A stretch of 34,996 nt of DNA, taken from positions 1-34,996 of the forward strand of contig DATFGL010000107.1 of the NCBI GenBank assembly GCA_035249465.1, written 5' to 3'. This document shows positions 1 to 7,840 of this stretch, piece by piece. This stretch comes from 66-474 sp035249465 (GTDB lineage: Bacteria > Pseudomonadota > Gammaproteobacteria > Xanthomonadales > Rhodanobacteraceae). Below the pieces are notes generated by a model, which ran no database searches, was not told the DNA's origin, and was given only the letters and a program-made list of their open reading frames with translations. The position numbers and the translations under genes were made by a program. How positions within the stretch are numbered: the stretch's first letter is position 1; each line of letters starts with the position of its first letter.

Positions 1-32
1 GTCTTGGTTTCGGAGGGAACACCGATACGCAT
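1..32 (-). CDS. Alanine dehydrogenase / PNT (transhydrogenase alpha) family, N-terminal fragment
   Basis: Only the first ten to eleven codons lie in the window. The leftward frame starts with ATG (complement of 30-32) and reads MRIGVPSETK, matching the start of the AlaDH/PNT signature (G-[LIVM]-P-x-E). This family includes alanine dehydrogenase and the alpha subunit of the proton-translocating NAD(P) transhydrogenase PntA. A GAGG ribosome-binding site sits nine bases before the ATG, which supports a true start. The gene is divergent from trxB. The fragment is too short to choose between family members. Confidence 0.55.
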   Translation of the reverse strand, partial: MRIGVPSETK

Positions 33-254
33 GGAAATCATCCTCGTGCGAAAATCGCAACCGTCGCGCGCTTGAAATACCGCGGTGAACTCCCCATGCT
101 GCACGACTCGTCACGGCAATGAAGCCCGAGACGTGGCGCGCGACGCACCGAAGTCACGGACGCAACTGCCGTAGGGAATCGCCGGATCGAATGACGCACC
201 GCGGCGGACGAGAGGAAGTTCCTGCGGACCTTGGAAACAACTTGGGAATTATAC

Positions 255-1217
255 ATGAGCACCCCGAAGCACAGCCGTCTCCTGATCCTCGGTTCCGGTC
301 CCGCGGGCTACACCGCGGCCGTCTACGCGGCCCGTGCGAACCTGCAGCCGATGCTGATCACGGGCCTCACCCAGGGCGGCCAGTTGACCACGACCACGGA
401 AGTCGACAACTGGCCCGGCGACGCGCAGGGCGTGCAGGGCCCCGACCTCATGCAGCGCATGGCCGAACACGCGCAGCGCTTCAACACCAGTGTGTTGTTC
501 GACCACATCCACACGGTCGACCTGAAACAGCGCCCGTTCAAGTTGAAGGGCGACAGCGGTGAATACAGTTGCGACGCGCTGATCATCGCGACGGGCGCGG
601 ACGCCAAGTACCTCGGCATCGCGTCCGAAACGTCCTTCAAGGGCAAGGGCGTGTCGGCCTGCGCCACCTGCGACGGATTCTTCTTCCGCAACCAGGACGT
701 CGCCGTGATCGGCGGTGGCAACACCGCGGTCGAGGAAGCGCTGTACCTCGCCAACATCTGCCGCAAGGTCACGCTGGTGCATCGGCGCGACAAGCTGCGC
801 GCGGAGAAAATCCTCCAGGACAAGCTGTTCGAGAAGGCCGCTGCGGGCAAGGTCGAACTGGTCTGGAACCACACCGTCGATGAAGTGCTGGGCGACGACA
901 CCGGCGTCACCGGCTTGCGCCTGATCAGCACCGCCGATGGCAGCAAGCGCGACATCGCGGTCACCGGCATGTTTGTCGCCATCGGGCACACGCCCAACAC
1001 CGGCGTGTTCGAAGGCCAGCTCGACATGCGCAACGGCTACATCAAGATCAAGAGCGGGCTGGATGGCAACGCCACCGCCACGTCGGTGCGCGGCGTTTTC
1101 GCGGCCGGCGATGTCGCCGACCACGTTTACCGGCAGGCGGTGACGTCGGCCGGCTTCGGCTGCATGGCCGCCCTGGACGCCGAGAAATTCCTGGATTCGA
1201 TCGGGCTGGCGGGCTGA
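255..1217 (+). CDS. trxB: Thioredoxin-disulfide reductase (NADPH)
   Basis: Flavoenzyme that passes electrons from NADPH through FAD and a redox-active disulfide to thioredoxin in the cytosol. The 320-residue product matches E. coli TrxB in length and nearly end to end in motifs: FAD-binding GSGPAGYTAAVYAARA near the N-terminus, the CATCDG redox centre around residue 137, the NADPH-binding GGGNTAVEEALYL, and the C-terminal FAD motif GVFAAGDV. The start at 255 (MSTPKHSRLLILGSG) aligns with E. coli MGTTKHSKLLILGSG; an in-frame ATG at 231 would add eight residues the family lacks. The gene converges on the hydrolase-cyclase gene, with only six bases between the stop codons, both inside a perfect palindrome. 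Thioredoxin made reducible by this enzyme could also serve the arsenate reductase further right (inference). Confidence 0.97.
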   Translation: MSTPKHSRLLILGSGPAGYTAAVYAARANLQPMLITGLTQGGQLTTTTEVDNWPGDAQGVQGPDLMQRMAEHAQRFNTSVLFDHIHTVDLKQRPFKLKGDSGEYSCDALIIATGADAKYLGIASETSFKGKGVSACATCDGFFFRNQDVAVIGGGNTAVEEALYLANICRKVTLVHRRDKLRAEKILQDKLFEKAAAGKVELVWNHTVDEVLGDDTGVTGLRLISTADGSKRDIAVTGMFVAIGHTPNTGVFEGQLDMRNGYIKIKSGLDGNATATSVRGVFAAGDVADHVYRQAVTSAGFGCMAALDAEKFLDSIGLAG

Positions 1218-1230
1218 AGCGCTTCAGCCC
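1211..1230. terminator. Perfect 20-bp palindrome spanning both convergent stop codons
   Basis: GGGCTGAAGC followed directly by its reverse complement GCTTCAGCCC. The palindrome contains the last codon and stop of trxB on the plus strand, and the last codon and stop of the hydrolase-cyclase gene on the minus strand. RNA from either strand could fold a stem of about eight base pairs. No U-tract follows on either side, so a bidirectional terminator or 3'-end stabiliser is an inference from position. Confidence 0.45.
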
Positions 1231-2567
1231 TCGAGCGCGTACAGCTCCCAGCGTCCCGGCACACCTTTCAGGATTTGTGCGCCAAGCTCGCGCAGCTCGA
1301 TGCCGGAACCGACACCGAGATCCTTGACGGCGGATGTGGCGAGCACCTCGCCGGCTTGCGCAGCCAGCAGCACTGCCAAGCCGATTTCCACGGCCGGGCC
1401 GCTGAGCTTGTCGCCGGCTCGCGCGCATTCGCCGGTGTGCGCGCCCGCGCGAATTTCCAGCCGCAACTGATCGCGCAACACCTGCCGCACCGTGCGCGCG
1501 AAACGCAGCGCGCGCGCTGGGCCGTCGAAACTGACCAGGAATCCTTCGGACGAACGCGCCGCCTCGTGGCCATCGAAGCGCGCAAGTTCCGCGCGCACGA
1601 TCGCGCGCTGCCGCACCAGCAAGTCCTGCCAGCGCGCGTGACCGAGATTGGCGGCGAGCTGCTCCGACTGCGCGATGCCGAGGCACAACACCGTGGTGAG
1701 CGCCCGTTCGGAACGCGTGACGGGCCCAAGGCTGCCGAGGAACCTGCCGATCAGGTCAAGCGTGCTGTCATCGCCCGGAACCAGCACGTCCATGTCGCCG
1801 CCCGGCAGCACGGCGAGTTTCGCCTGCACGATGTGCTCGGCCAGGTAGTGCGCGTGCGCGACGGGAATGACGGCGAATTCGCGGCGATGCAGGATCAGCG
1901 TCGGCGCATGGATGGCCGACAACACCGAACGCGCATCGAAATTGATGATGTAACGGAACTCAGTGCCCGCGCGGCGCGGCGAATAGGACACGCGCTGCAT
2001 GCGCATCACCCAGCGCACGTATTCCGGGTCGCTGGTGAGCATTTCGCGCGTCTGCGACACCATGCGCTCGGTGCCCCACGCGGTGTCCCACATCGCCGAC
2101 AACTGATCGGAGCGCTCGTCGCTTTCGCCGCACGGATAACCCGGCGCCATGCGGAAACGCGCGCTGGTATTGCCCAGCACGAGCGCGCGAACGCGATCCG
2201 GGTGGCTGCCCGCGAACAGCATCGACGCCGCTGCCGCGTCGCGCTCGGCCAGCAGCGACACCTCGGTGGCACCCAGATGGTCGACCACGGTCAGGATGTC
2301 TTCCAGCCAATCTTCCCAGGTCGGCGGCACGTCGGAAGGCAGCGGATCGGAAATGCCGCAACCGCGACGATCGAACATGATCAGACGGTGGCCCCGGGCC
2401 AACTTGTCCAGCATGGCCGCGTTCGCCGGGTAGTCCCACAGCGTCTCGATGCTGCGGCTCATCGGATTGACCAGCAGCAGGTTCGCGGGCCCCTCCCCCG
2501 CGACGCGATAGGCGATGTCGCCACGCGGGGTCCTGACATACTTGACGGGAGGTGATGGGTGGTTCAT
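1224..2567 (-). CDS. Alpha/beta-hydrolase + class III nucleotide cyclase fusion, apparently catalytically dead in both domains
   Basis: A 447-residue protein with the architecture of mycobacterial Rv1900c: alpha/beta-hydrolase fold (about residues 5-282) followed by a class III cyclase homology domain (about 287-445). The fold signatures are clear (FDRRGCGISDP, HPDRVRALVLGN; RAGAHTGE, ILKGVPGRWELYAL). The catalytic residues are not. The nucleophile elbow G-x-S-x-G reads A-E-R-D-A (107-111), and the catalytic His position in LPGxDH is Met259. In the cyclase domain the two metal-binding Asp positions are Gly297 (LCLGIAQS for LFTDIVGS) and Glu341 (SSEGF for TGDGF), and the transition-state Asn/Arg pair is Glu394/Ala398. 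The start at 2567 follows an AGGAG; the 37 codons upstream in frame lack family similarity. Probably a binding, scaffold or sensor protein (inference). Confidence 0.85.
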   Translation of the reverse strand: MNHPSPPVKYVRTPRGDIAYRVAGEGPANLLLVNPMSRSIETLWDYPANAAMLDKLARGHRLIMFDRRGCGISDPLPSDVPPTWEDWLEDILTVVDHLGATEVSLLAERDAAAASMLFAGSHPDRVRALVLGNTSARFRMAPGYPCGESDERSDQLSAMWDTAWGTERMVSQTREMLTSDPEYVRWVMRMQRVSYSPRRAGTEFRYIINFDARSVLSAIHAPTLILHRREFAVIPVAHAHYLAEHIVQAKLAVLPGGDMDVLVPGDDSTLDLIGRFLGSLGPVTRSERALTTVLCLGIAQSEQLAANLGHARWQDLLVRQRAIVRAELARFDGHEAARSSEGFLVSFDGPARALRFARTVRQVLRDQLRLEIRAGAHTGECARAGDKLSGPAVEIGLAVLLAAQAGEVLATSAVKDLGVGSGIELRELGAQILKGVPGRWELYALEG

Positions 2568-2600
2568 CCCGCGCGGGGACTCCTGATCGGTGCCCCTACA

Positions 2601-2609
2601 AGCATAGCA
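2601..2609 (-). promoter_or_regulatory. Extended -10 promoter (TGC TATGCT) for the hydrolase-cyclase gene
   Basis: Read on the minus strand, TGC directly precedes TATGCT. Transcription would start near 2594, leaving a leader of about 27 bases that contains the AGGAG site. The same TGCTANNNT pattern precedes zipA, prfB and carA. No clear -35 box is seen. Confidence 0.45.
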
Positions 2610-2773
2610 AGCGATGCTCCAGCCATCGTTGTCGGCCCGAGCCCTGCCAGTGGAAAGCCACGCGTGCTCCTGGAGCAAGCGGATGCGTGCCTGAATGACC
2701 CTGCGTCACGGCAAGCAAGAGCCGTGCCGAAGATTGACCATGTGGTGGCCGCAAGACAGATCGGCGCGCAGCC

Positions 2774-2779
2774 TACAAT
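2774..2779 (+). promoter_or_regulatory. -10 box TACAAT immediately before the FemAB-like gene
   Basis: TACAAT ends seven bases before the ATG at 2786, so transcription would begin at or next to the start codon. No Shine-Dalgarno sequence lies between, which suggests a leaderless mRNA. No good -35 box at 16-18 bp spacing was found. Confidence 0.45.
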
Positions 2780-2785
2780 GCAATC

Positions 2786-3925
2786 ATGCTGGCATTGCGC
2801 ACGCACGAATCGATCAGCGGGATCGACGCAGCCGACTGGGACGGACTTGCCGCATCCGGCAATCCGTTCGTGGCGCACGCGTTCCTGGCGGGCCTCGAAC
2901 GTACCGGCTGCATCCGCGAGGCTTTCGGCTGGCGCGCGCAGCACCTGACCTTGCACGATGACGACACGCTGGTTGGTGCCCTGCCCCTGTACGTGAAAGC
3001 CAACTCGCACGGCGAATACGTGTTCGACTGGGCCTGGGCGGACGCCTGGGAGCGCGCCGGCGGCGACTACTACCCGAAGTTCCTGTGCGCCGTCCCCTAT
3101 TCGCCGGTGACCGGTCCACGCCTGCTGGCCGGCGACGGGCCGCGCGCCGCGCAATATCGCGCAACGCTTGTGGCTGGGCTGCGCAAGTTGACCGACCGCA
3201 TCGGCTTGTCGTCGGCGCACGTCGATTTTCTGCACGATGAAGACGCCGGCGCGTTCGACGACACGTGGCTCTCGCGCTCGGACTGGCAATTCCAATGGTG
3301 CAACCGCGGCGGCTGGCGCGACTTCAAGGATTTCCTCGACGCCCTGACCCACAAACGCCGTAACGCGGTCCGCCGCGAGCGCGCGCAAGTCGCGGATGCA
3401 GCCATCGAGTGCGAGTTCCGCGACGGGGGTTCGCTGGGTGACGACGAGTGGCGCGCCATGCACCACCTCTACACCCATACGTTCGATGAGAAAGGCAACA
3501 CGCCGACCCTGACGCTGGACTTCTTCCGCCACCTCGGCGCGGCTTTTCCGGAGAATGCGCACGTCGCGTTTGCGCGCCGCGAAGGCAGCATCGTCGCGGG
3601 CGCGCTGTTCCTGTCTGGCGCCGACACGCTGTACGGCCGTTACTGGGGCGCGCTCGAACAGGTGCCTGGCCTGCACTTCGAGCTTTGCTATTACCAGGGC
3701 ATCGACTACTGCCTGCGGCACAACCTGCACCGCTTCGAACCCGGCGCGCAGGGCATGCACAAACTCGCACGCGGTTTCCTGCCTACGCGCACGCACTCGC
3801 GCCACTACGTCGCCGATGCACAATTCCGCGCCGCCATCCGCACATCGCTGGAACGGGAAGAGGCGCTGCTGGAGGCACACGGCCGCGAGTTGCTCGCCCA
3901 TTCTCCGTTTGCCGTGCGCGAGTAG
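2786..3925 (+). CDS. FemAB-like N-acyltransferase (GNAT fold, COG3146-type)
   Basis: A 379-residue protein of the FemAB-like family (PF04339), annotated elsewhere as predicted N-acyltransferase or peptidogalycan biosynthesis protein. Typical family segments are visible: NPFVAHAFLAGLERTGC near the N-terminus, GWRAQHLTL, YVFDWAWADAWERAGGDYYPK, PYSPVTGPRLL, and C-terminal RFEPGAQGMHKLARGFLP. The fold is related to the peptidoglycan-interpeptide ligases FemA/B, but the substrate of this branch is unknown. No signal peptide or membrane segment is seen, so it should be cytosolic. It lies eight bases upstream of aat on the same strand and is probably co-transcribed with it. The start follows a -10-like box by seven bases with no ribosome-binding site, so the mRNA may be leaderless. 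Confidence 0.85.
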   Translation: MLALRTHESISGIDAADWDGLAASGNPFVAHAFLAGLERTGCIREAFGWRAQHLTLHDDDTLVGALPLYVKANSHGEYVFDWAWADAWERAGGDYYPKFLCAVPYSPVTGPRLLAGDGPRAAQYRATLVAGLRKLTDRIGLSSAHVDFLHDEDAGAFDDTWLSRSDWQFQWCNRGGWRDFKDFLDALTHKRRNAVRRERAQVADAAIECEFRDGGSLGDDEWRAMHHLYTHTFDEKGNTPTLTLDFFRHLGAAFPENAHVAFARREGSIVAGALFLSGADTLYGRYWGALEQVPGLHFELCYYQGIDYCLRHNLHRFEPGAQGMHKLARGFLPTRTHSRHYVADAQFRAAIRTSLEREEALLEAHGRELLAHSPFAVRE

Positions 3926-3933
3926 GGCCGACC

Positions 3934-4689
3934 ATGACGCGCATCCAGCCGCTCGACGTGCTAGCACCCGCGTTTTTCCCCGACCCACGCAGTGCGTTGA
4001 GCGAGCCCAACGGGCTGCTGGCATTCGGTGGCGATTTGTCGCCGCAACGTCTGGTCGCGGCTTACACACGCGGCATTTTCCCGTGGTATTCCGAGGGTGA
4101 TCCCCTGCTTTGGTGGTCACCCGACCCGCGCTGCGTGTTCGCCACCGACGCCGTGCACCTGTCCCGCAGCCTCGCGAAATTTCTTCGCAAATCCTCCTGG
4201 CAATGGAGCATGGACCGCGCCTTCGAAGACGTGGTACGGGCCTGCGCCACGCCGCGTGAAGACCAGCAGGGCACCTGGATCACGCCGGACATGATCACCG
4301 CCTACACCAACCTGCACCTGCTGGGTTATGCGCACTCGCTCGAAGTGTGGGACGGCGACTCGTTGGTCGGCGGCCTCTATGGCGTTTCGATCGGGCGCAT
4401 GTTCAGCGCCGAATCCATGTTCTCGCGACGCACCAACGCGTCCAAGGTCGCACTGCACGCGCTGGCGCGGATCCTGCGGGAGCGCGGTTTTCCCCTGATC
4501 GATGCGCAGGTTCCCAATCCGCACCTCCTGCGCATGGGCGCGCACGCCATGCCGCGCCCGCGGTTCCTCGCAAAACTCGCCCGCCTGACCGCCGAGACCG
4601 CGCCGCACGATTGGCCGCGTGCGCGGACTCCCGTTCGGGACGGCTGCTGGGAAAATTCGGACCATGGAATACCGCTTCGGCATTCGTGA
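3934..4689 (+). CDS. aat: Leucyl/phenylalanyl-tRNA--protein transferase
   Basis: Transfers Leu or Phe from aminoacyl-tRNA to N-terminal Lys or Arg, creating an N-degron read by ClpS/ClpAP. The 251-residue product carries the family blocks in order: GLLAFGGDLSPQRLVAAY, RGIFPWY, LLWWSPDPR, GTWITPDM, and the long signature from LVGGLYGVSIGRMFSAES onward, ending FPLIDAQVPNPHLLRMGA. It is a little longer than E. coli Aat (234) because of a divergent C-terminal tail after residue 225. The chosen ATG gives the expected N-terminus; the longer reading frame that opens at 3685 lies inside the upstream gene. The gene follows the FemAB-like gene by eight bases, so the two likely form one transcript. Confidence 0.95.
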   Translation: MTRIQPLDVLAPAFFPDPRSALSEPNGLLAFGGDLSPQRLVAAYTRGIFPWYSEGDPLLWWSPDPRCVFATDAVHLSRSLAKFLRKSSWQWSMDRAFEDVVRACATPREDQQGTWITPDMITAYTNLHLLGYAHSLEVWDGDSLVGGLYGVSIGRMFSAESMFSRRTNASKVALHALARILRERGFPLIDAQVPNPHLLRMGAHAMPRPRFLAKLARLTAETAPHDWPRARTPVRDGCWENSDHGIPLRHS

Positions 4690-4792
4690 GTCCAGGGCTT
4701 TTCCGTTCATTGGCTGATGAATGCTGCGGCGATCAGGGACGATCGCACGAAAAAAGCGTACATTGGACATCCCGACCACCGGAGATGCCGCC

Positions 4793-5263
4793 ATGATCGA
4801 CACCCCTGATCCTTTCAAGGCTGCCAAGGACGCCGCCACCTCGGGACAGCGTTTCAGCCGTGGCGTGATGGACTCCGCGCAACAGATCTGGCTGGCGGGC
4901 CTGGGCGCGCTGTCGCGCACGCAGCAGGAGGGTGGCAAGTTTTTCGATGCGCTGGTCGAGGAAGGCGTGCGCATCCAGGAGAAAACCCACGCTTACACCC
5001 AGGAGCAGATGAAACAAGCGCGCGACCAGGCGACGCCGTGGATGGAAACCGCGCGCAAACGCACCAACGCGGCCATGGGCAAGATCGAGCAGGCTTTCGA
5101 CGAGCGCATCGCGCACGCGTTGAAGCGCATGAACCTGCCGAGCCACCAGGACGTCCAGAACCTGTCCGCACGGATCGATGCATTGGCGCAGGAATTACGC
5201 GCCAGCCGAGCACCCGGTGCAAAGCCCCGCGCACCCGGCAAGCGCGCGAAGCCGAAAGCCTGA
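4793..5263 (+). CDS. Phasin, PHA granule-associated protein family (PF05597-like)
   Basis: A 156-residue protein with the phasin core IWLAGLGALSRTQQEGGKFF at residues 36-55, followed by a long helical, probably coiled-coil stretch (EEGVRIQEKTHAYTQEQMKQ and on), the segment NLPSHQDVQNLSARIDALAQ, and a short basic Ala/Pro/Lys tail like the PhaF type but much shorter. Phasins coat polyhydroxyalkanoate granules and modulate their size; some are chaperone-like and occur without PHA synthase. GGAG eight bases before the ATG fixes this start. A possible -10 box (TACATT, 4759-4764) lies upstream. The next gene, nine bases on, encodes an acyl-CoA-binding protein, so a role in acyl-CoA or lipid storage is plausible. 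No PHA synthase gene is in the window. Confidence 0.85.
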   Translation: MIDTPDPFKAAKDAATSGQRFSRGVMDSAQQIWLAGLGALSRTQQEGGKFFDALVEEGVRIQEKTHAYTQEQMKQARDQATPWMETARKRTNAAMGKIEQAFDERIAHALKRMNLPSHQDVQNLSARIDALAQELRASRAPGAKPRAPGKRAKPKA

Positions 5264-5272
5264 GCCGCCCGC

Positions 5273-5533
5273 ATGTCCATCGACCTGGATGCCGGCTTCC
5301 GGCAGGCCGCCGAGGACGCCAAGCGATTGCCGGCGCGTCCCGACAACGACACCTTGCTGAAGCTGTACGCGCTTTACAAACAAGCCACCGACGGCGACGC
5401 CTGCGGCCCGAAACCCGGCTTCTTCGATTTCGTAAACACCGCGAAATACGAGGCATGGTCGCGGCTGCGCGGCATGCGCGCCAACGAGGCGCAGCAGAAA
5501 TATATCGATCTGGTGCGGCAACTCGGCGCCTGA
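5273..5533 (+). CDS. Acyl-CoA-binding protein (ACBP)
   Basis: An 86-residue single-domain ACBP, the usual length of the family. Ligand-binding hallmarks are present: DTLLKLYALYKQATDGD in helix 2, with the conserved Tyr and Lys that contact CoA, then PGFFDFVNTAKYEAWSRLRG with the second Lys, and the helix 4 Tyr in QQKYIDLVRQL. ACBPs buffer and carry long-chain acyl-CoA esters in the cytosol. They are common in eukaryotes and scattered in bacteria. The gene follows the phasin gene by nine bases, and the two probably share a transcript. It converges with the TonB receptor gene. Confidence 0.93.
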   Translation: MSIDLDAGFRQAAEDAKRLPARPDNDTLLKLYALYKQATDGDACGPKPGFFDFVNTAKYEAWSRLRGMRANEAQQKYIDLVRQLGA

Positions 5534-5542
5534 GCAAGCGCG

Positions 5543-7786
5543 TCAGGCTCCCTTGGCGCGCAGGGTCACGTTGACGCCCAGCCAGAAGCTGCGACCGGGC
5601 GCCGGCTCGAAACTACCGCCACCGGATTGATCGACGATGACCGAACCGATGTGGCGGTGGTCGAACAGGTTGTCGATGCGCGCGAACGGCGCGATCCGGC
5701 AACGCGGGGTGTCCACCACATAACCCGCGTTCAAGCCTGCAACCACATAGCCGGGTGCGATCAGCGTTCCGGCGTCGTTGGCCGTGACCGCACCGGCCGC
5801 GTCGACGCTCGCACCGGCATGCCAGCCGAGGTCGCCACCCCAACGCAGATCCGCATGCAGCAGGCGCCGCGGCACGCCCGGAATGCGCGCACCGGCGGGA
5901 ACCTCGCAGCCGGTAGCTGCAACGCAATCATTGAACGCCTGCAGGAAGCGCGCGTCGAGCCAGGTGAACGCAGTATCCAGGTGCCACTTGTCCGCCAGCG
6001 GAAGATGCAAACCAACCTCGGCACCGCGCCGCCGCGAGCGGCCCACGTTCTGGTACGTGGTGCGACCGCCCGCACTGGAAAACACCGCGATCTCGTCACG
6101 GGTATTGGCCTGGAATACCGCGACGTCCAGCCTGCCGCCGTTCGCGAAGCTCCACCTCGATCCGATCTCGCCATTCTTCGAGCGGTCCGGGCGCAGCGCG
6201 AAATTCAAGCCGCCGGCATCACCCCGGCGATAGCCGAGCTCGCTGAAGGTCGGCGTCTCGAAGCCGTTGCCATACGACGCGTACAAGTGCCAGGCATCGC
6301 TTGCACGAAACAGCAAGCCCGCGACCGGATTGGTGGCGCCATAGGCAACGCGCCCGCTGTCGCTGGGATTGCTGCCGGTGATGTAGAAATCGACCGAATT
6401 GAACCGCACCACACTGTGCCGCGCGCCCACCGTCAGCGACCAGCGATCGGCGAAACGCCAGCTGCCCTGCGCGTACTCGTCGATGTTGTACACGTTGTCC
6501 TGTTCGTCGCGCCGCAACGCACCGACCACGCCAAGCCTGATTCCGGAAGACAGGTTGCCGACGAAGTTCTCGTAGCCGTTGCGGTGCTGGGCTTCGTCGT
6601 CGTACGCAACACCCACCGCGAAATCGAGCGGACGGCCGGCCAGGTCGCCTTGCCAGGTCCAGCGCAGGTCGCTCCCCTTGTACACGGTCGCGAGATCCAC
6701 CACCCCTCCAGAATTCAGAGGATTCTCCTGAGCAGCGGCCGGAACGGACAGAAACTGCTGGACCACGCGCTGGCCGTAATACACGAGCGCGCGCAGGCTC
6801 TGGTGCGCATCGATCTGCTGCGTGTAAACGGCGCCACCCTGCCACTGGTGGACGCTCTTGCGTGTGTTGTACTTCAAAGCCAAAGGCGCGGCCTGGCGCG
6901 GATCGGCCTGGTACTGCGCCCACGTCAGACCCTGCGGATCCAGGGCCCGCGGCAACGATACGGTGTTCAACACAAGGGTGAGTTTCCCACTCTCGCCGAC
7001 CTTGAAGTCGAGCTTGGCGTTGCCGTTGATGCGTTCGGCCCGGCTGTGGCAGCGATAACCATCGGTTCGGAAATCGGACAGGTCGAGGTTGTAACCGAAT
7101 CCGCCCTGCATGCCTCGCGCGCCCACGTCCGCGCGCCATTGGCCGTTACTTCCGCCGCCGAAGCCGCCGAGCACTTCGGGCGGCCGGCTGCCGTCCGCGG
7201 TGAAGAGCTGGATCACGCCGCCCGAGGAATTGCCGTACAGCGCCGAAAACGGTCCACGCAATACTTCTATCCGATCCGCGCCACCGAAATCGAAGTTGGA
7301 AACCTGGCCCTGTCCGTCCGGCATCGTGGCGGGAATGCCGTCGGTGTACAGGCGCACGCCGCGCACGCCGAAGGTCGCGCGCGAACCGAATCCGCGGATC
7401 GAAATCTGCTCGTCCTGCGCGTAGTTCTGCCGATCGCGCGCCAACACGCCCGGAACCGACCGCAGGTACTCGGATGCATTGACGCCAGGCGTGTCGTCGT
7501 CGGGATTGCCGACCTGTACCGACGTGATCGAGGCCGGCACGTCGAACGCGGGTTCGGGAATGCGCGTGGCCGTCACCACGATCGTGGGCAGTGAATGGAG
7601 CCTGGCTGCGTGGGCCGGTGCGGCGGACTGCGCGAAAACAACCGAGGACCAGCACGCCGCTGGCGCAAACAACACCCTCAGAACCGCGCGCGGCAACGCA
7701 CGCTTGCGCGGATTGGCGGAAGGGCAAAACCTGCGCCACGCACCATGCGGAGAAAACCAGTTGTCGAACCTTGTCGAACGCGACAC
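5543..7786 (-). CDS. TonB-dependent outer-membrane receptor (FecA-like)
   Basis: A 747-residue outer-membrane transporter for a siderophore or other large ligand, energised by TonB-ExbBD. A signal-peptide-like stretch (ALPRAVLRVLFAPA to VVFAQS) follows a long basic N-terminus. Next come the TonB box TIVVTATR, a plug domain with ISIRGFGSRATFGVRGVRLY, IEVLRGPFSALYGNSSGGVI, and a beta-barrel ending RSFWLGVNVTLRAKGA. The last residue is Ala, not the usual aromatic. The start is taken at GTG 7786: an AAGGAG sits six bases before it, and that AAGGAG would fall inside the reading frame if the TTG at 7804 were used. Ligand is unknown; no sigma/anti-sigma pair, and no transporter other than the arsenite carrier, is nearby. 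Confidence 0.93.
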   Translation of the reverse strand: MSRSTRFDNWFSPHGAWRRFCPSANPRKRALPRAVLRVLFAPAACWSSVVFAQSAAPAHAARLHSLPTIVVTATRIPEPAFDVPASITSVQVGNPDDDTPGVNASEYLRSVPGVLARDRQNYAQDEQISIRGFGSRATFGVRGVRLYTDGIPATMPDGQGQVSNFDFGGADRIEVLRGPFSALYGNSSGGVIQLFTADGSRPPEVLGGFGGGSNGQWRADVGARGMQGGFGYNLDLSDFRTDGYRCHSRAERINGNAKLDFKVGESGKLTLVLNTVSLPRALDPQGLTWAQYQADPRQAAPLALKYNTRKSVHQWQGGAVYTQQIDAHQSLRALVYYGQRVVQQFLSVPAAAQENPLNSGGVVDLATVYKGSDLRWTWQGDLAGRPLDFAVGVAYDDEAQHRNGYENFVGNLSSGIRLGVVGALRRDEQDNVYNIDEYAQGSWRFADRWSLTVGARHSVVRFNSVDFYITGSNPSDSGRVAYGATNPVAGLLFRASDAWHLYASYGNGFETPTFSELGYRRGDAGGLNFALRPDRSKNGEIGSRWSFANGGRLDVAVFQANTRDEIAVFSSAGGRTTYQNVGRSRRRGAEVGLHLPLADKWHLDTAFTWLDARFLQAFNDCVAATGCEVPAGARIPGVPRRLLHADLRWGGDLGWHAGASVDAAGAVTANDAGTLIAPGYVVAGLNAGYVVDTPRCRIAPFARIDNLFDHRHIGSVIVDQSGGGSFEPAPGRSFWLGVNVTLRAKGA

Positions 7787-7840
7787 CGCGATCTCCTTGT
7801 TCAATCACAGCATCCTTGCGGGCACATCGAGTGGGGTGCC

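Noticed and set aside
33..254. Rightward promoter for trxB in the divergent 5' region
   Set aside because: TTGAAA at about 72 has no acceptable -10 partner at normal spacing. Nothing else in these 222 bases could be supported.
1275..2555. 426-codon open frame on the plus strand opposite the hydrolase-cyclase gene
   Set aside because: Composition is typical of antisense frames. The minus strand shows two recognisable folds, so the degenerate catalytic residues are not explained by reading the wrong strand.
2707..2726. CACGGC-N8-GCCGTG hairpin upstream of the FemAB-like gene as a riboswitch or terminator
   Set aside because: Six base pairs with an eight-base loop, no U-tract and no known aptamer features; it also lies upstream of the likely transcription start.
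5627..7594. 655-codon open frame on the plus strand opposite the TonB receptor
   Set aside because: It is a shadow frame of high-GC coding DNA. It has no recognisable domain, while the minus strand encodes a clear receptor with plug and barrel motifs.
7787..7804. TTG at 7804 as start of the TonB receptor
   Set aside because: It would place the AAGGAG ribosome-binding site inside the coding sequence. The GTG at 7786 has that site at correct spacing.
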